From Tepidibacter mesophilus (GTDB lineage: Bacteria > Bacillota > Clostridia > Peptostreptococcales > Peptostreptococcaceae): a stretch of 64,000 bases of DNA. The notes below the pieces were generated by a model, which did no database searches, was not told where the DNA came from, and saw nothing but the letters and a program-made list of their open reading frames with translations. The position numbers were made by a program, and so were the translations under genes. Location of the stretch: NCBI RefSeq assembly GCF_002724055.1, contig NZ_BDQY01000015.1, positions 1 through 64,000 on the forward strand, given 5' to 3'. Within the stretch, counting starts at the first letter, position 1. Each line of letters begins with the position of its first letter. Shown piece by piece: positions 35,524 through 44,097 of this stretch.

Positions 35524-37124
35524 TCTGGATTATTTAGCTCTTCCCAAAGTTCATCAAAAGCATCTAATATTATTTGCGCATTATCAACCTTTTGTAAAAT
35601 ATGATGTTCCTTACCTATGGAATTGACAGATGTTCCTAATGACCATGCCAAAGGGCGCCCATTTTTCGAAGGAAATATTAGAAATCTGTCATGAAATTTC
35701 CATCCAAATTCACTATGCTGACATCTAAACTCCATGTTAATACCTACGTTATTACTGTTACTTTCAAACCCATTTTCTTGGGTTTCTTTCCACTGTTGAA
35801 AGTCATTTTTACTATTTACAATATTGTTTTCTATATTTACAGAATCTAAATGAACTTTTTTTGTTCTTTTTACATAAGAGCCTATTGCTCTCAGTTTAAC
35901 TCCTCTTATTTCTGAATAGTATAACGTATTTACAATATCTTGATAATCAAGAAAAGGGTCCCATAAATAAATTCCGTATGTTCCATGTTTTTTAATCAAA
36001 GTTCTAATATCATGCAATGCTTTATTTCTTTGATTAGCATTTTTACCGTATTGAACAAAAAATAGACTCCTTTCCAATTTTTTCTTCTCATTCTCGTAAA
36101 CTCTATTTGAAATATGCGAAAAATAATCTTTTTTTTCACTACCTGAATCAATACCTAAAGATTGTAATTCTATTTGATCTTCATTTAAAAGATTCCCTTC
36201 TTTATCAAAATACTTTACTATCCTTTTTTCAGAATGTTGAGTAGACATAAAACCTTTAAATGAAAACCCCTTCATAAAACTACCAGACAAATAAGCTACT
36301 ATTAATTGGTTTTGACAATTAAATATTATTATATCATTATTCATGTTTGAATTTCCTGAATGTATGTTATTGCTAGCATTAGTAATATCTCTACTATATC
36401 CAAACCCTATTATACTAGAATCAAATTCACTCAAAACTTTAATACAAAAGTTTGATTTATCAATAACTTTTGTATGCCATCCATTATCCACATGTATACC
36501 GTTCCATTTTTCTAAAGAACTATGGTCTATTATTAATAAATTACTGGGAAATTGAAATATTATATTTCCTATTCTATCTCTAATATAACCCAAATCAATA
36601 GGTATCAAGTTATTTACATGTACACATAATTGATCAATTTCATCCTTATCTAGTAAATGATTTAATATATATTTATCTTCATCAAAAAATTCTAATATAT
36701 AAGAGCCACTATAATAGTTGTTTTTTAATATTGAATTAAGTGGAACATCAAGAGTTCCATTTGGTTTAATAAACTGTTTTGGAACTGGTTCTAAATTACT
36801 TATTTCTAATTCATTTCCTCCATGAGACCACTTATTTTCATCAAGTAAAATATTAAACATTTGACGACATTTTTCAATGTCCTCATAATATTTAATTATT
36901 CCCATTGATACATATTCATTAATTTTTATTAATTTATCTGTTAAAAAAGTTTCCTTATTGTTTTGAAAAGGTTTCTCTTCTAAAACTACACTTGTGTAAA
37001 AGTTGTATGTTTTCTTATTTCTTTTATCATACAAAAATATTGTTAAAATTTCACAGCTTTCATAAAACCCTAAATTACTGGGATTAATAAGCAAATTAAA
37101 GTCATTTATAATACTTTGCTTCAT
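35499..37124 (-). CDS. PLD-like nuclease-domain protein, possibly VPA1262-family
   Basis: 541 residues. The C-terminal 180 residues resemble a phospholipase D-like domain of defence proteins: YGIYLWDPFLDYQDIVNTLY, then KFHDRFLIFP and AWSLGTSVNSIGKEHH, in which His-Asp-Arg and the GTSVN motif take the place of the HKD core. The N-terminal part has the look of VPA1262-type proteins (weak recall). No membrane segment. It lies between a PD-(D/E)XK nuclease gene (64 bases upstream) and the overlapping 517-residue gene. Nuclease or lipid-cleaving action is inference. Confidence 0.6.
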   Translation of the reverse strand: MKQSIINDFNLLINPSNLGFYESCEILTIFLYDKRNKKTYNFYTSVVLEEKPFQNNKETFLTDKLIKINEYVSMGIIKYYEDIEKCRQMFNILLDENKWSHGGNELEISNLEPVPKQFIKPNGTLDVPLNSILKNNYYSGSYILEFFDEDKYILNHLLDKDEIDQLCVHVNNLIPIDLGYIRDRIGNIIFQFPSNLLIIDHSSLEKWNGIHVDNGWHTKVIDKSNFCIKVLSEFDSSIIGFGYSRDITNASNNIHSGNSNMNNDIIIFNCQNQLIVAYLSGSFMKGFSFKGFMSTQHSEKRIVKYFDKEGNLLNEDQIELQSLGIDSGSEKKDYFSHISNRVYENEKKKLERSLFFVQYGKNANQRNKALHDIRTLIKKHGTYGIYLWDPFLDYQDIVNTLYYSEIRGVKLRAIGSYVKRTKKVHLDSVNIENNIVNSKNDFQQWKETQENGFESNSNNVGINMEFRCQHSEFGWKFHDRFLIFPSKNGRPLAWSLGTSVNSIGKEHHILQKVDNAQIILDAFDELWEELNNPECIVWRKK

Positions 37125-37188
37125 CTCTTCCCCTCCTCAAATAGTACATGAATTGCTATTTGACCTACACTTACAGTTTTTGTTCACC

Positions 37189-39210
37189 CTATTTTGTAGG
37201 ATAAAAATTGTCAATAGTTGTATTAGCACTTAATATACAAACATTATAATAATTTACTGGAATTTCTTTTTCCACTATATCAGTTCGATATTTTTGATAA
37301 CTAATTTGCATTGAATTTTCTATGTACGTCAATAATTTGTGCGTTGTCATCTTTCCTTCAAACACATGACTAAGGCTTTTTAGTACAATAACCTTTTTTG
37401 TTTCCCCTCCTCTAACTATTGAAGGCAGTTTTTTTGAAATACAATTCATTAATATACTATCATCTACTAAAGTTACATCATCCTTTTTTTCAACTTCTCC
37501 TAACTTACATGAATAAATTACAAACCTATATACACGTCTTGGTTTCCAATCATGTCCTAACTTTAATGCCTCTCTAACGTAATGTATGTTTCTATCATAA
37601 AACGTACTTATGCGTTTTATCTGAGCGATATCCTCTAACTTTTTATTCTTAAACTCAAATCTTTTCCTCGGTGTTAGAGGTTGAAAGTTTTTCTTGCACT
37701 CACATAGAAATAGGTCTTTTCCTATAACGAAAGCCAAATCACACTCGTATTCGTTTCCCTGTTCGTCATTCTTTTTGATTCCACTAGCAAATATTCCACT
37801 TTCTCTAAATTCCTTAATTAGTTCTTTTTCATAGTTACTACCTTTAAATGCAATGTTATATCCTTTTCTCGACATTAACGAAATTAAAGAAATTGAAGCT
37901 TGAATGCTACAAGCATATGATGGCATAGTCAACACTTTATTGTCTTCAAACTTTATAAATGGACTATCAAATAAATCTATTGAATCTTTAGTAAAAATAA
38001 AATCATTTATCATACGTCTAGCATTGTCAGAAGCTATTCCATATTTCATAAATTCATCAACCCACTCATCAATAGTTAGTATAAGAAACCACTCTTTAGG
38101 TTTCATTTCTTCTGAGAATGTTTTTTTATTCAAGAAATCTTCATTTTTCTTCTTTATAATAGAATATGCTCTAATCCACTGACTTAAGGGTATTCCATTA
38201 CACATTTCTTCTAACGTTTCTGATGAAAAATATGTTCCACAAGTGTGGATATCTGCTAACTCAGCTTTATGTAAAGCTACATTAGGGGGTAATTGTTTAG
38301 TATTTTCATCAATTTTAATCTTCTTTTTCAATCCTTTGAACCCTTCTACAATTCTTTCATTTTCAAAACGTTGTAATTCTATATTTTTATTTAAAAATTC
38401 CTTTTTGTTTACAGGTAATATTTTAAATAGATTATTAGATTTTATTTCTATACTATAATCATCAAACTTCCATTGCTCAAATAAGTTAAATACAATCTCT
38501 CTTATATCTATTACCTCAATATGCTTAATTGAATTTATAATATATTCAGTCTGTATTTCTTTGTCAATTATGCAATGTTTAAATTTTCTATTTTTATATA
38601 AATATTTATGGAATAAAAGGGCTTGTAGTACTTTACACGATGATCTCATAATATGTTCTATCATGCTTGTAAATTCTTCAATAGATAAATCTTTCAAATT
38701 CTTATTACAGTCTCCAAATGCTCTCCCCATATCTATATTTAATAAATATTTATCTTTATTTCTAGAATTATTAATTTTTATATCGTTTAATGTCCTTATA
38801 CAAGCTTCTAATATCAATAAAAATGAAAATAGTTTATACTCATCTGGTATATCTTTTAATATTTCAAATTCTTCTTTTGAATAAAAATCAGAAAACAGCA
38901 AGTTCAAACACTTCACTTGCTCGATATATTTATTTAAAATTTTTTCATTCTCAGTATCTTTCTCTACATATTTTTTTAATAAATCAATAGATTTTCTAAA
39001 AAGCTCCGTGTACCTTCCTTTTTCTCCATATTGATTTATACCAATACCTGTAGTCTTTAACGCTTTAGTTGCACTTTTAATTCCATAATTATCAACAGTT
39101 TCTTTTAATATTGTAAGAAACTTACATGTATCAGATAAATTATTTTCTAACTCTCTAAATATTCCATATATTTTATACATATTAACTATCATTCCTTCTT
39201 CTGTGCTCAA
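37189..39210 (-). CDS. PD-(D/E)XK nuclease-domain protein, first gene of defence-like operon
   Basis: 673 residues. About 1-440 is helical and unrecognised. About 455-530 holds a restriction-endonuclease-like core: GSNYEKELIKEFRESG (helix with Glu), then YECDLAFVIGKDLFLCECKK, in which D, E and K make the D-x(n)-E-x-K site. The coordinate start is a non-ATG codon of a longer frame; a later in-frame Met (residue 7 or 11) is possible, as no strong RBS decides. It leads a three-gene operon with the PLD-like and 517-residue proteins in a mobile island, which suggests anti-phage or anti-plasmid defence. Confidence 0.7.
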   Translation of the reverse strand: MSTEEGMIVNMYKIYGIFRELENNLSDTCKFLTILKETVDNYGIKSATKALKTTGIGINQYGEKGRYTELFRKSIDLLKKYVEKDTENEKILNKYIEQVKCLNLLFSDFYSKEEFEILKDIPDEYKLFSFLLILEACIRTLNDIKINNSRNKDKYLLNIDMGRAFGDCNKNLKDLSIEEFTSMIEHIMRSSCKVLQALLFHKYLYKNRKFKHCIIDKEIQTEYIINSIKHIEVIDIREIVFNLFEQWKFDDYSIEIKSNNLFKILPVNKKEFLNKNIELQRFENERIVEGFKGLKKKIKIDENTKQLPPNVALHKAELADIHTCGTYFSSETLEEMCNGIPLSQWIRAYSIIKKKNEDFLNKKTFSEEMKPKEWFLILTIDEWVDEFMKYGIASDNARRMINDFIFTKDSIDLFDSPFIKFEDNKVLTMPSYACSIQASISLISLMSRKGYNIAFKGSNYEKELIKEFRESGIFASGIKKNDEQGNEYECDLAFVIGKDLFLCECKKNFQPLTPRKRFEFKNKKLEDIAQIKRISTFYDRNIHYVREALKLGHDWKPRRVYRFVIYSCKLGEVEKKDDVTLVDDSILMNCISKKLPSIVRGGETKKVIVLKSLSHVFEGKMTTHKLLTYIENSMQISYQKYRTDIVEKEIPVNYYNVCILSANTTIDNFYPTK

Positions 39211-39244
39211 GGCACAAAAATTAATAAAATTGTTTAAATCACTT

Positions 39245-39570
39245 TTAACCTTCTTTACTTTCTCTATGAGTTCTAATGGCTATTCCATAAAAAATTATAA
39301 ACCAGAAAATGAGACTTCCTATACCAATGTTATGAGGATCACCTTCAACAAACTCATTAATAATATAAATCACTGTTCCTATTGCAGTAAATACATTCAA
39401 CAAAAATCCCCATAAGTTTTTTTTAAAAGACAGTATCCCACTCACTATAAATATCATAGCAAATATAACTCCATAAATATATTGTGACCTACCATCCCCT
39501 AATGCAGACAAGCTATCCTCTATAAAAAAGCCCCTATAAGAAGTGATACTATACCTGCTTTTTCCTTCAT
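39245..39570 (-). pseudogene. Small membrane protein with -1 frameshift (slippery heptamer or lesion)
   Basis: From the ATG at 39570 (RBS AAGGGGAGA) the first frame reads MKEKAGIVSLLIGAFL and stops at TAG. Shifted back one base in the six-T run, it continues as IEDSLSALGDGRSQYIYGVI and three membrane helices to a stop at 39245, about 108 residues. At the shift the zero-frame sequence is T TTT TTA, the classic -1 slippery heptamer, directly before the TAG. Either a base was lost from a seven-T run or the product depends on slippage. It lies just upstream of the defence-like operon. Function unknown. Confidence 0.55.
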
Positions 39571-39996
39571 GTTCTCCCCTTCCAAAGATTACATTTCTAG
39601 TTTATACCAATAAGAATAAATCTTCAAGTTTATATAAAATAGCAAGATACAAGATTTTTCATTCTTATCATACTCCTCTATTTAGACAGCTTATTTTTTA
39701 CGTAAAGCTATAAGGCACCTTTTAGAATAGGTTTTAATTATGTATGGTGATTGTTAAAGTGTTTTAGAGGTAATATGTGAGTGTTACAGCGAACGCCCTC
39801 CCCTATTAATTAATGGAATAAGAAAATAGGTAAACCTTGCCGAAGGCTAATCTTAATATATTTACTCTTAATATACTTCAGGGCAGAATTTGGACTTCTG
39901 ATTTGAATAGGCATAGAGACAACAAACATAAGTAAAATTCATAGATTAATAAAGGTAACTGGTGATTTTGGTATTAATTATAAATCAAGAGAAGTT

Positions 39997-40031
39997 CCAT
40001 AGATATACTTTTACTAGAAGTATATCTATGG
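39997..40031. repeat. Perfect inverted repeat
   Basis: CCATAGATATACTT and AAGTATATCTATGG are 14-base arms with a 7-base loop. No T tract. It may be a regulator site or terminator relic. Confidence 0.5.
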
Positions 40032-40171
40032 TAGCTTATTTATATGATAAAATTCAATTGTTTGTATTTGTAAGTTCTCATAATATATTATTATGGGTAC
40101 TGGTGTAATTATTTATAGTAGAAATTTCTGTATCAGCCTGTACTTAAACCGCCCACTCAATAATAAAGTCT

Positions 40172-40215
40172 TATATGGCACTTTAGAACCCTATATTTTG
40201 CCATATAGGGCTTTT
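40172..40215 (+). promoter_or_regulatory. Attenuator-like competing hairpins
   Basis: TATATGGCA (40172-40180) can pair with TGCCATATA (40199-40207), whereas CCCTATAT (40189-40196) pairs with ATATAGGG (40203-40210). The two stems share ATATA and exclude each other. The second is followed by CTTTTATTTATATAG, so it could terminate transcription. Confidence 0.4.
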
Positions 40216-40557
40216 ATTTATATAGTGTATAGTATCACACCCCCTATTCAAAGCATTTTATACTTTAATACTCTTCAATACCTGATTTTACAAAGATTAC
40301 AACCCCACCATTAATTCTATATTTTTGATTTCACAAAAATTTCTCACGGAGAAAACAAGGATTACATCCTAGAAAACAAGCGAAACTTTTTTACTAGGCA
40401 CTGGGTCACCTATATACTAACTCTAAAACCTTTTTTAGTCTAAAGAATAATTCACTCTATTTAAATACTTTATTCTTTAACTAATTAAGTAATCTCTTAA
40501 TTTTTCACAACAAAAAAACCCTTACAGCGACTTAGATCGTGAAAGGGGGCTGATTGT

Positions 40558-40671
40558 ATGAATAAAATCAAGTTTAATATAAAATCTATAAATAATCCAT
40601 CAACAGAATCTATTGAAACTTTGCATAAAGTTGTTATTAATATAATGACATCTAAAAAACAAACAAATTAA
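40558..40671 (+). CDS. Small 37-residue protein
   Basis: ATG at 40558 with GAAAGGGGG 7 bases before, and a terminator 26 bases after the stop. The peptide starts MNKIKFNIKSINNPSTESIE and ends in ITMSKK-like basic residues (INIMTSKKQTN). It is basic and soluble. Small genes of this size are common in clostridial mobile elements; function unknown. Confidence 0.55.
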   Translation: MNKIKFNIKSINNPSTESIETLHKVVINIMTSKKQTN

Positions 40672-40696
40672 TATAGAACAATATTAATTCAGTAAG

Positions 40697-40721
40697 AAAA
40701 CCACGATTTTTTTGTGGTTTT
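40697..40721 (+). terminator. Intrinsic terminator of the small gene
   Basis: AAAACCAC and GTGGTTTT with a 9-base loop and trailing T tract on the plus strand. Confidence 0.8.
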
Positions 40722-40769
40722 TCACGTTTTATATCACCTATTAAAAATTGATTTATTATTTTTATATAA

Positions 40770-40869
40770 TTATAGTAATAAAACAGTATTTCTAATACCA
40801 AAATGTAGTCGTCTATGGCAATTTTGACAAACTGCTATTCCATTCTCTACAGTATCATCACCAATTGTA
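40770..40869 (-). pseudogene. HNH endonuclease fragment
   Basis: Minus-strand translation gives TIGDDTVENGIAVCQNCHRR followed by LHFG, the C-terminal zinc/HNH part of a small HNH endonuclease. An upstream stop and loss of the N-terminal part show it is a relic. It lies 80 bases from the IS21-type left end. Confidence 0.65.
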
Positions 40870-41081
40870 TTTTATGATGAGAATATATAAAATATATTAC
40901 TCGAGAAAAGGAAATGAATGAACTTAATATGTATCCTTTATATGTATATAAAAAAGATAACCCTTATCAAAGTAAAGGGTTTATAAATGTTTAAATAAGA
41001 GTACCCAATAGTATGCACGTAACTTTCCCCAGTTATAATCTATAGGTACTCTTTTGTTATAATCATTTTGAGGTGATTATA

Positions 41082-42338
41082 ATGACAGAAATAATTGTTA
41101 ATAATATTGAAAATATAAATGATTTAGCCATGTTTGCTGATTCATTTAAGAAAGGAAAATTGAAGTTGAACATAACTAAGCTTGCTAGAGAATTAAATAA
41201 AGATAGAAAAACAATTAGAAATTATTTGAATGGAAAAACGCCATCTGCTACAAGAAAAAGAGTTAAATATCTAGATGAGTATAGAGATTTGATTATAAAA
41301 CTATTAACTGATAAATACAGAACTTTTGATTATATAGATCATCTTTATAATTATTTAGTTAGAGAACATAAAATCACATGTAGTAGTTCTACTTTAAACA
41401 GGTATGTAAGAATGGATGATGAGATTAATTCATTATTCAATAAAAAGAAAACACAAAAATTTTATGAAAGATTTGAAACTAATGCAGGAGTACAAGCACA
41501 GTTTGATTTAAAAGAAAGGATAAAAATAATCTATGAAACCGGAGAAATTGTACGCGTAAATGTTGCTACTCTAACACTTGGTTTTTCGAGGTATAACGTT
41601 AGAGAAATTGTTTTAGACACTAAATACGAGACAATAGTAAATTTCTTAGCGAGTGCATTTGAAACTATAGGAGGTGTTCCAAAAGAATTGGTTATAGATA
41701 ACATAAAGTGTTTGGTCGATAAACCTAGAACAAAAGATAGAGATGCTGTTCTAAATGTTAAATTCGAAGAGTTCTTAAGGGATTATGACCTCAAGTGCAA
41801 GCCTTGCATGCCTTATAGGCCAGAAACAAAAGGAAAAACAGAAACTCAAAATAAAAAACCATCACAATTAGAAAATTATAATGGGATATATATTGATCTC
41901 TTAGATGTTCATGATAAGTTGAAAATTATAAACGATGAAGATAATAAAAGTATTTCACAAGCAACAAATTTACCACGAATATTTCTATTAAATAAAGAAA
42001 AAGGTGAGTTTTCCAACCTTCCACCACGAAGAATAAGCGAAAATTATCACCTTTCAATAAACCAAGTTGCTGTAACTAAAGATTCTTTGGTTTCATATAA
42101 ATCAAATAAGTACTCAGTACCTAAAAGATTAATAGGATTCAAAGTAAATTTAATAGTAAAAAACAGTCAACTACATGTTTATTATAACAATAAAATTGTA
42201 ACTATACATAATATATCTAAAAATAAATTAAACATTAAGGAGTCTCACAATCTATATTATCCATCGAAAGATGTGAAAAATTGTGATTCAAAGCAAGACA
42301 TTATAATTGAAGAAATGAGGAATATTATTTATGATTAA
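41082..42338 (+). CDS. istA: IS21 transposase IstA
   Basis: 418 residues from the ATG at 41082 (GAGGTGATT before it; a GTG 9 bases upstream falls inside that RBS). N-terminal helix-turn-helix (NITKLARELNKDRKTIRNYL), then an rve/DDE core: first Asp in VQAQFDLKERI, second in LVIDNIKCLVD, and third acidic residue in KGKTETQNK, where most IstA have KGKVE. The C-terminal part has the YSVPKRLIGFKV beta-barrel typical of the family. Length is normal. It appears intact. Confidence 0.93.
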   Translation: MTEIIVNNIENINDLAMFADSFKKGKLKLNITKLARELNKDRKTIRNYLNGKTPSATRKRVKYLDEYRDLIIKLLTDKYRTFDYIDHLYNYLVREHKITCSSSTLNRYVRMDDEINSLFNKKKTQKFYERFETNAGVQAQFDLKERIKIIYETGEIVRVNVATLTLGFSRYNVREIVLDTKYETIVNFLASAFETIGGVPKELVIDNIKCLVDKPRTKDRDAVLNVKFEEFLRDYDLKCKPCMPYRPETKGKTETQNKKPSQLENYNGIYIDLLDVHDKLKIINDEDNKSISQATNLPRIFLLNKEKGEFSNLPPRRISENYHLSINQVAVTKDSLVSYKSNKYSVPKRLIGFKVNLIVKNSQLHVYYNNKIVTIHNISKNKLNIKESHNLYYPSKDVKNCDSKQDIIIEEMRNIIYD

Positions 42339-43083
42339 TGACGTATTAGATCAACTTGTATACCTTAAATTAAAGTCTGCACATTCGTATCTTAAAGAGT
42401 TACATATAAATGATAGCACATCACAGAGCGAATTAAAGGGATTAAATAAGGTGCTCAGAAAGGAAGTTGAGGCCAAAGAAGAAAATAATAAATTATATAA
42501 TGTAAAAGTAGCAGCATTTCCATTTATAAGAAAAATTGAGGACTATGATTTTTCATTTCAACCAAATATTGATGAAAATAAAATAATAAATTTAAGTGAA
42601 TCAAATTTCTATCAAGATGCTACTAATGTAGTTTTTATAGGAAATCCAGGGGTTGGGAAAACTCATTTAGCCGTTGCAATTGGATACTCAGTAGCGATTC
42701 AAAGAAACAGTGTTTATTTCATAAAATTTTCAAAATTAATTAGAAATTTAAAACAAGCACATAATGAGGGCCTGCTTGAAAAAAGACTAAAACATTATTA
42801 TAAGTATAAATTGCTAATTATTGATGAGGTTGGATTTAGTGAAATCTCAACACTGGAATCAAAACTTTTTTTTCAGCTTATTGATATGAGGTACACAAAA
42901 AGGTCTACTATATTCACAAGTAACATTACTTTTGATAAGTGGTCAAATATACTTGGACAAGATGAAATGATCACTAAAGCAATATTAGATAGGATATTAC
43001 ACTATTCCTATTTATTTAACATAACTGGACCATCATATAGAATTAAAGACAAGTTAAAAGTGCATGAAAGTGAGGAATCTTAA
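42331..43083 (+). CDS. istB: IS21 helper ATPase IstB
   Basis: 250 residues, AAA+ ATPase that helps IstA choose targets. Walker A IGNPGVGKTHLAVAIG and Walker B LLIIDEVGFSE, with the sensor stretch IFTSNITFDKWSNIL. The ATG overlaps the end of istA by 8 bases (ATGATTAA), so it is translationally coupled. Intact length. Confidence 0.95.
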   Translation: MINDVLDQLVYLKLKSAHSYLKELHINDSTSQSELKGLNKVLRKEVEAKEENNKLYNVKVAAFPFIRKIEDYDFSFQPNIDENKIINLSESNFYQDATNVVFIGNPGVGKTHLAVAIGYSVAIQRNSVYFIKFSKLIRNLKQAHNEGLLEKRLKHYYKYKLLIIDEVGFSEISTLESKLFFQLIDMRYTKRSTIFTSNITFDKWSNILGQDEMITKAILDRILHYSYLFNITGPSYRIKDKLKVHESEES

Positions 43084-43196
43084 TTGCAAAGAATTGGGGA
43101 GAATTAACTTGACATTTATAGGGTTATCTTTTTCATACTATATTCCTATTTATCTCTTAAAAATATATACGTATTATCTAAAATTTCTTTTATATA

Positions 43197-43586
43197 TTAT
43201 ATAACACCCTGTTCTCTATATTGATCTATAAGATTATATAAAAACGTATTTGAGTTGCTTTTCATATAATCATAAGCATGTTCCGGAAGTCCTTCTGGCA
43301 TAAATTTAATAGCAAAACCAAATGCACGTAATAAATAATCAATAGGGTTTTTTCTTAATATAAATTCTTCATTGAGCTCATTATAATTTTTTAATATAAC
43401 ATCATCCACTTCTTTTAAAGCAAAATACATGTAGTATTGACCATCGTAATTTTCTTCTACAAAGTTTAATCTGCTTTTGAGGTCTTTTATACCTCTTTTA
43501 TCTAATTCATCTTTTATTTCATACACCTTTCTATTTTCTATTGTATAATTATCATTAAATTCTTCATAAGTCATTTCTTTTTTCAT
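43197..43586 (-). CDS. Hypothetical protein, 129 residues
   Basis: Good RBS (AAAGGGGGAGAG). An acidic, helical, soluble protein rich in Tyr/Asn/Glu (VYEIKDELDKRGIKDLKSRL, then EFILRKNPIDYLLRAFGFAI). No family recognised. It is the last element gene before the right attachment junction and lies next to the IS21 right end. Possible cargo or excision factor; unsure. Confidence 0.6.
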   Translation of the reverse strand: MKKEMTYEEFNDNYTIENRKVYEIKDELDKRGIKDLKSRLNFVEENYDGQYYMYFALKEVDDVILKNYNELNEEFILRKNPIDYLLRAFGFAIKFMPEGLPEHAYDYMKSNSNTFLYNLIDQYREQGVI

Positions 43587-43764
43587 TTATCTCTCCCCCT
43601 TTCTATTATTCATTAAATATATATGTTTGTCCTACTTAACTTAGAACAAATCACCAGTTCTAAATTCTAGTAATATAAAAAGCACTTTTATTGCCTTTTA
43701 ATTAATAGAATTATCATTTAAATATAACTTTTTAAATTTAAATCATTATGTACAAAATAATATT

Positions 43765-43789
43765 ACTTACAATTACTTCATTGACACCA
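43765..43789. repeat. Right attachment junction of the yyaL island
   Basis: Arm ACTTACAA (43765-43772), 9 bases, then the core TGACACCA (43782-43789) inside the CHWC codons. Joined to the left junction, the two arms are exact reverse complements with 32 bases between, centred on the core. Confidence 0.7.
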
Positions 43790-43960
43790 GTGGCAAGTGC
43801 TGTAACCTATACTTAGAAATATTGGTTTATCTTCTTCCTTTGCTTTTCTAAAGGCTTCTTCACTCCATGAGTACCAATCTACTGGATTATATGCATGTTG
43901 AAGCAAATAAGGAGACTTTTCCCTAGATAATCTATTAGATACTCTAGTATTTATTTTCAT
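43778..43960 (-). pseudogene. yyaL: Chromosomal 5' end of yyaL, cut at CHWC
   Basis: 60 codons from an ATG with TAGGAGG before it, giving [20 protein letters not shown] and [16 protein letters not shown] then a stop. It reaches five residues further than the element-borne copy and ends exactly where the core lies. It differs clearly from the copy at 27797-27944 ([14 protein letters not shown] versus [13 protein letters not shown]). The natural continuation is the 3' part at 25865-27779, now 16 kb away. Confidence 0.85.
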
Positions 43961-44097
43961 ATTTATAACCTCCTAATTAAATTTTAAATATAAATCCTTT
44001 TTATATAATGCCCATTTTATACTTATATATTGTTTATAATAAATAAATTCAAAAATAAATAATACCTTGATATATCGTAGAATAAATTACAACTTAA

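Larger units (their letters stand above)
39571..40557. other. Gap of 987 bases with hairpins, no clear gene
   Basis: Between the small membrane protein and a 37-codon gene. It holds a perfect 14-bp inverted repeat (39997-40031) and a pair of mutually exclusive hairpins (40172-40210). I found no ORF with convincing start signals. It is probably eroded element DNA plus the leader of the small gene. Confidence 0.4.
40947..43137 (+). mobile_element. IS21-family insertion sequence
   Basis: istA and istB overlap by 8 bases, flanked by inverted ends: AAAAAGATAACCCT (left, about 40951-40964) and AGGGTTATCTTTTT (right, about 43120-43133). A second inner pair, ACTTTCCCCAGTT near 41025 and AATTGGGGAGAATT near 43092, fits the multiple terminal repeats of IS21 elements. 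Exact ends and target duplication could not be fixed. Confidence 0.85.
27750..43789. mobile_element. Serine-integrase genomic island in yyaL (about 16 kb)
   Basis: The 3' part of yyaL lies left of 27757 and a chromosomal-looking 5' part right of 43778, each broken at the CHWC codons. Both junctions contain TGACACCA (27750-27757 and 43782-43789). Inside are a large serine integrase, repressor, winged-helix protein, defence-like operon, small ORFs and an IS21-family element. There are no conjugation or phage structural genes, so it is a non-conjugative island or integrase-mediated satellite. The second decayed yyaL 5' copy at 29950-30115 suggests two stacked insertions: 27.75-29.95 kb and 29.95-43.79 kb. 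Confidence 0.75.

Noticed and set aside
27945-43777. Conjugative transposon or prophage
   Set aside because: There are no relaxase, type IV secretion, terminase, capsid or lysis genes; only integrase, regulators and cargo.
33260-43777. CRISPR array
   Set aside because: No regularly spaced direct repeats exist; the repeats here are single inverted pairs.
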